This document shows, piece after piece, positions 6,057 to 8,122 of a stretch of DNA of 8,122 bases. Every line of letters starts with the position of its first letter. The stretch's first letter is position 1. The stretch covers positions 1-8,122 of the forward strand of contig CAWVSY010000087.1 in assembly GCA_963933055.1 (NCBI GenBank), written 5' to 3'. Position numbers and translations under genes: made by a program. A model generated the notes under the pieces. The model did no database searches. It saw nothing but the letters and a program-made list of their open reading frames with translations, and was not told where the DNA came from. This DNA comes from Oleispira sp963933055 (GTDB lineage: Bacteria > Pseudomonadota > Gammaproteobacteria > Pseudomonadales > Oceanobacteraceae).

Positions 6057-6842
6057 ATGACAAATACAATGAAATTCGCCCACTCGGGTATCGCACTGAT
6101 TATTGGTGGCTCAAGCGGCATGGGCTTAGCCACAGCAAAGCAATTGGTAGAGCAAAATATTTCAGTCGTCATTATTGGTCGTAATAATGAAAAATTAAAA
6201 GCAGCGACTCAGCAATTACAAAATATTAACCAAGGCGAAGTTTCAGCATTACAAGCTGATCTTTATCAAGCTGAAGGCATAAACAGCATTATCGATTTTA
6301 TTAATCAAGATAATATGCAAATAGCTTATCTCGTTAACGCTGCGGGTTATTTTAGCCCTAAGCCATTTGTCGAACACAGCTATGAAGACTACGATATTTA
6401 TCATGAGTTGAATCGAGCAACCTTTAAGATTTCTCAAGCCGCTGCGCAGAATATGATTAACAATGGTGGCGGAAATATCGTCAACATTGGTTCAATGTGG
6501 GCACATCAGGCGATCAAAGCAACGCCCTCTTCCGCTTATTCAATGGCGAAAGCAGGGCTTCATTCTTTGACTCAACACATGGCGATGGAATTAGCAGAAC
6601 ACAACATTCGAGTTAATGCTATCGCCCCTGCTGTTGTTGCTACCCCTATTTATGAATCATTTATTGATCCAGCAGAAGTAGATGAAGCCCTTCAAGGCTT
6701 CAATGATTTCCATCCAATTGGACGCATTGGGTCAGCTAACGATATTGCCAATACCGTAACGTTCTTACTATCAGACAATAGCAGCTGGGTAACAGGCGCT
6801 ATCTGGAATATTGATGGCGGCGTAATGGCCGGCAGAAACTAA
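6057..6842 (+). CDS. Short-chain dehydrogenase/reductase (classical SDR)
   Basis: A 261-residue NAD(P)-dependent oxidoreductase of the classical SDR family, expected in the cytoplasm. The nucleotide motif is GGSSGMG (17-23), with an unusual Ile where Thr usually precedes it; Arg42 after strand 2 (IIGRN) suggests NADP(H). NAAG (94-97), Asn119, Ser146 (NIGSMW), Tyr161 and Lys165 (YSMAK) make a complete active site. The C-terminal NIRVNAIAPAVVATP, HPIGRIG, FLLSDNSSWVTGAIWNIDGG segments are typical. The substrate cannot be read from the sequence. ATG 6057 has a partial ribosome site (GTGAG, 6045-6049); Met5 is an alternative start. Divergent pairing with a HxlR regulator is common for SDRs involved in removing reactive aldehydes, ketones or quinones, so a detoxification role is a reasonable guess, not shown here. 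Confidence 0.9.
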   Translation: MTNTMKFAHSGIALIIGGSSGMGLATAKQLVEQNISVVIIGRNNEKLKAATQQLQNINQGEVSALQADLYQAEGINSIIDFINQDNMQIAYLVNAAGYFSPKPFVEHSYEDYDIYHELNRATFKISQAAAQNMINNGGGNIVNIGSMWAHQAIKATPSSAYSMAKAGLHSLTQHMAMELAEHNIRVNAIAPAVVATPIYESFIDPAEVDEALQGFNDFHPIGRIGSANDIANTVTFLLSDNSSWVTGAIWNIDGGVMAGRN

Positions 6843-6856
6843 TCAAATAAAAACTA

Positions 6857-6906
6857 TGCTAAGGCTAAGGCTTATCCATACTCCATAAGACCGGTAATCC
6901 TTAGCA
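6857..6906 (-). terminator. Stem-loop terminator downstream of the deaminase gene
   Basis: TGCTAAGG (6857-6864) pairs with CCTTAGCA (6899-6906); inside, CTTAT (6871-6875) pairs with ATAAG (6885-6889). On the minus strand the hairpin is followed by TAGTTTTTATTT, a T-tract, which fits an intrinsic terminator for the minus-strand deaminase gene. The CTAAGG unit is repeated in tandem (6859-6870), so alternative pairings exist. On the plus strand an A-run follows, so it would not be a typical terminator for the SDR transcript. Confidence 0.6.
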
Positions 6907-6938
6907 AAAACCAGCGGCACTTACCGAACTGATTTGGT

Positions 6939-6959
6939 GGGAGCTAGAAATTAACTCCC
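6939..6959. other. Additional small stem-loop in the SDR/deaminase gap
   Basis: GGGAG (6939-6943) and CTCCC (6955-6959) form a 5-bp arm pair 29 bases from the deaminase stop; just beside it ACCGAA (6923-6928) can pair with TTTGGT (6933-6938). Neither has a T-run. The 146-base gap holds no gene that I recognise. Confidence 0.3.
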
Positions 6960-6988
6960 TGATTAATATGAGCCAAGTTCAGGCGAGT

Positions 6989-7993
6989 TTAAGCCAATAA
7001 CGTTCGTTTTTCTTCTTCCGTTAAAAAGCTGCTATTAATGCTATTTCGCGCTAACTGAGTCGCTTGGGCTTCACTCATATCCAAGTGCTCAGAAAGTGCC
7101 ATAAAGTTTTCTAATAAATAACCACCGAAAAATGATGGATCGTCTGAATTAAGCGTGACGTTTAACCCATACTCCAACAACTTCAAAATATTATGCTCAC
7201 TCATGTGTTCATAAACTTTTAACCGTACATTGGATAATGGGCAAACTGTTAACGGCATTTGGCTAGCAGCCAAGCGCTGCATCAGTGCCTGATCTTCACT
7301 GCAACGTACACCGTGATCGATACGGTCAACATGCAGTATGTCCAATGCTTCCACAATGTATTCTGGTGGCCCTTCTTCTCCGGCATGTGCCACGGCTTTT
7401 AAACCTAAGTCTTTTGCCATTTTAAAAACACGCTCGAACTTTTCTGGCGGATGACCCAGCTCAGATGAATCCAAACCAACAGCGCTAAGCTGCTCTAAAA
7501 AGGGCTTGGCTTGTTCCAAGCATGCAATCGCATCATCTTCACTTAAATGACGTAAAAAGCACAAAATTAACTTACTGCTGATGCCCAGTTTTTCTTGACC
7601 GTCTTTTAGTGCGCTAGCGATGCCGTTAATCACCACACTCATCTCTATACCACGCTGGGTATGAGTTTGCGGATCAAAAAATGGCTCGGTATGAACAATA
7701 CCGTCCGCTTGGCAGTGAAGAAGATAAGCCCAGGTTAAGTCATAGAAATCTTGCTCGGTGCGCAATACATCAGCGCAGCGATAATAAATATCTAAAAACG
7801 ATTGTAGATTGTGAAAATTATACGCTTTTTTCACTTCTTCAACGTTGGCGTAAGGCAGCACAATGCTGTTGCGCTCTGCCAGTTTGAACATTAATTCTGG
7901 TTCTAATGAACCTTCAATATGTAAGTGTAATTCTGCTTTTGGCAGAGCGCGTAAAAACGCTTCACTGGCTACCGTATTGGGTGAATGTGACAT
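6989..7993 (-). CDS. Zinc-dependent purine deaminase, probably adenine deaminase (type 2)
   Basis: A 334-residue amidohydrolase of the adenosine/AMP deaminase family, with a TIM-barrel fold expected in the cytoplasm. Zinc ligands are His23 and His25 (ELHLHIEG), His203 (HAGEEGPPEYI) and Asp284 (NSDDP); Glu206 is the catalytic acid and His227 (RIDHGVR) assists. The sequence AELHLHIEGSLEPEL, YYRCADVLRTEQDFYDLTWAYL, HTEPFFDPQTHT, GLDSSELGHPPEKF closely follows P. aeruginosa PA0148, which was shown to deaminate adenine to hypoxanthine rather than adenosine. I infer the same substrate here; automatic annotation would often read adenosine deaminase (add). ATG 7993 is supported by TAGGAG (7999-8004); an in-frame GTG at 8026 would add 11 residues without a ribosome site. 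It is a single-gene unit convergent with the SDR. Confidence 0.92.
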   Translation of the reverse strand: MSHSPNTVASEAFLRALPKAELHLHIEGSLEPELMFKLAERNSIVLPYANVEEVKKAYNFHNLQSFLDIYYRCADVLRTEQDFYDLTWAYLLHCQADGIVHTEPFFDPQTHTQRGIEMSVVINGIASALKDGQEKLGISSKLILCFLRHLSEDDAIACLEQAKPFLEQLSAVGLDSSELGHPPEKFERVFKMAKDLGLKAVAHAGEEGPPEYIVEALDILHVDRIDHGVRCSEDQALMQRLAASQMPLTVCPLSNVRLKVYEHMSEHNILKLLEYGLNVTLNSDDPSFFGGYLLENFMALSEHLDMSEAQATQLARNSINSSFLTEEEKRTLLA

Positions 7994-7998
7994 GACAA

Positions 7999-8004
7999 CT
8001 CCTA
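7999..8004 (-). promoter_or_regulatory. Ribosome binding site that sets the deaminase start
   Basis: On the minus strand TAGGAG lies 5 bases before ATG 7993. It supports this start over GTG 8026, and it overlaps the right-hand arm of the inverted repeat TCCTAAG-N19-CTTAGGA. Confidence 0.75.
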
Positions 8005-8032
8005 AGATAACGAGGGTACGATTCACTTAGGA
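8000..8032. repeat. Inverted repeat TCCTAAG-N19-CTTAGGA in the deaminase leader
   Basis: Perfect 7-base arms at 8000-8006 and 8026-8032. One arm covers the ribosome binding site and the other overlaps the candidate -10 element. It could be an operator, or, if transcription starts further upstream, an RNA stem that hides the ribosome site. Confidence 0.45.
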
Positions 8033-8057
8033 TATGGAAAGAGGCTGCGTCATACAA
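8029..8057 (-). promoter_or_regulatory. Candidate promoter of the deaminase gene
   Basis: On the minus strand TTGTAT (8052-8057) and TATCCT (8029-8034) are 17 bases apart, 36 bases before ATG 7993. Matches to consensus are moderate. The gap between the ATG and the terminator at 8066 is only about 70 bases, so the promoter must lie about here unless the gene is read through. Confidence 0.4.
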
Positions 8058-8065
8058 TAACAAGC

Positions 8066-8114
8066 AAAAAAAAAGGCGACCTACTCTCTATACCAGAGAA
8101 GCTGTCGCCTTTTT
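8066..8114. terminator. Bidirectional intrinsic terminator upstream of the deaminase
   Basis: GGCGAC (8075-8080) pairs with GTCGCC (8104-8109), with further pairing CT/AG and CTCT/AGAG inside around a 7-base loop. Nine A residues (8066-8074) precede it and five T residues (8110-8114) follow, so it has a T-run on either strand, longer on the minus strand. It most likely ends a minus-strand gene lying to the right of the window. Confidence 0.82.
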
Positions 8115-8122
8115 GTTATAAC

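Noticed and set aside
6857..6906. Mobile element ends suggested by TGCTAAGG/CCTTAGCA
   Set aside because: The arms are only 8 bp, enclose 34 bases, no target duplication is visible, and the T-tract explains it as a terminator.
7681..7887. Plus-strand open frame within the deaminase gene
   Set aside because: Antisense shadow of a conserved gene with intact catalytic residues.
7994..8026. Extension of the deaminase to GTG 8026
   Set aside because: No ribosome site upstream and it would cover the TAGGAG site of ATG 7993.
8066..8114. Small RNA gene ending at the terminator
   Set aside because: No promoter on the plus strand with a plausible RNA length between the deaminase start and the hairpin could be picked out; termination of a gene outside the window is simpler.

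Overview
The window looks like core chromosome of a gammaproteobacterium of moderate G+C content. The gene order pilT (divergent), yggS, proC, yggT, metX, metW, DUF4426 gene, rdgB is the one I know from Pseudomonas aeruginosa (the PA0395-PA0387 region). The lower G+C and the diverged protein sequences suggest a relative outside Pseudomonas, perhaps a marine Oceanospirillales-type bacterium. The genus is inference only.

Layout. Bases 1-41 hold the first codons of pilT on the minus strand (twitching-motility ATPase). From 178 a seven-gene plus-strand series follows. It starts with yggS (PLP homeostasis), proC (last step of proline synthesis) and yggT (membrane protein). A strong stem-loop separates these from metX and metW (methionine entry step and its partner), an exported DUF4426 protein, and rdgB (dITP/XTP pyrophosphatase). 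metX and metW overlap by 4 bases, and metW, the DUF4426 gene and rdgB are tightly packed. A hairpin at 5551-5576 closes this block.

After rdgB, where Pseudomonas continues with hemW, this window instead has a small divergent pair: a HxlR-type regulator (minus) and a classical short-chain dehydrogenase (plus). They share a 139-bp control region with two inverted repeats, one centred on a likely extended -10 promoter of the regulator. This is the most accessory-looking part of the window. A minus-strand deaminase gene follows, which resembles the adenine deaminase (type 2) branch more than true adenosine deaminases. It has stem-loops on both sides: a terminator with a T-tract downstream, and an A/T-flanked terminator upstream at 8066-8114.

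How the genes fit together. yggS-proC-yggT-metXW-rdgB is a housekeeping block for cofactor balance, proline and methionine synthesis and nucleotide-pool cleaning. The deaminase adds purine salvage. I see no transposase, phage gene, CRISPR array, tRNA, rRNA or toxin-antitoxin pair. No clearly new multi-gene system is visible. The best leads are the HxlR/SDR pair with its operator candidates, the uncharacterised DUF4426 protein, and the inverted repeat spanning the deaminase promoter and ribosome binding site.
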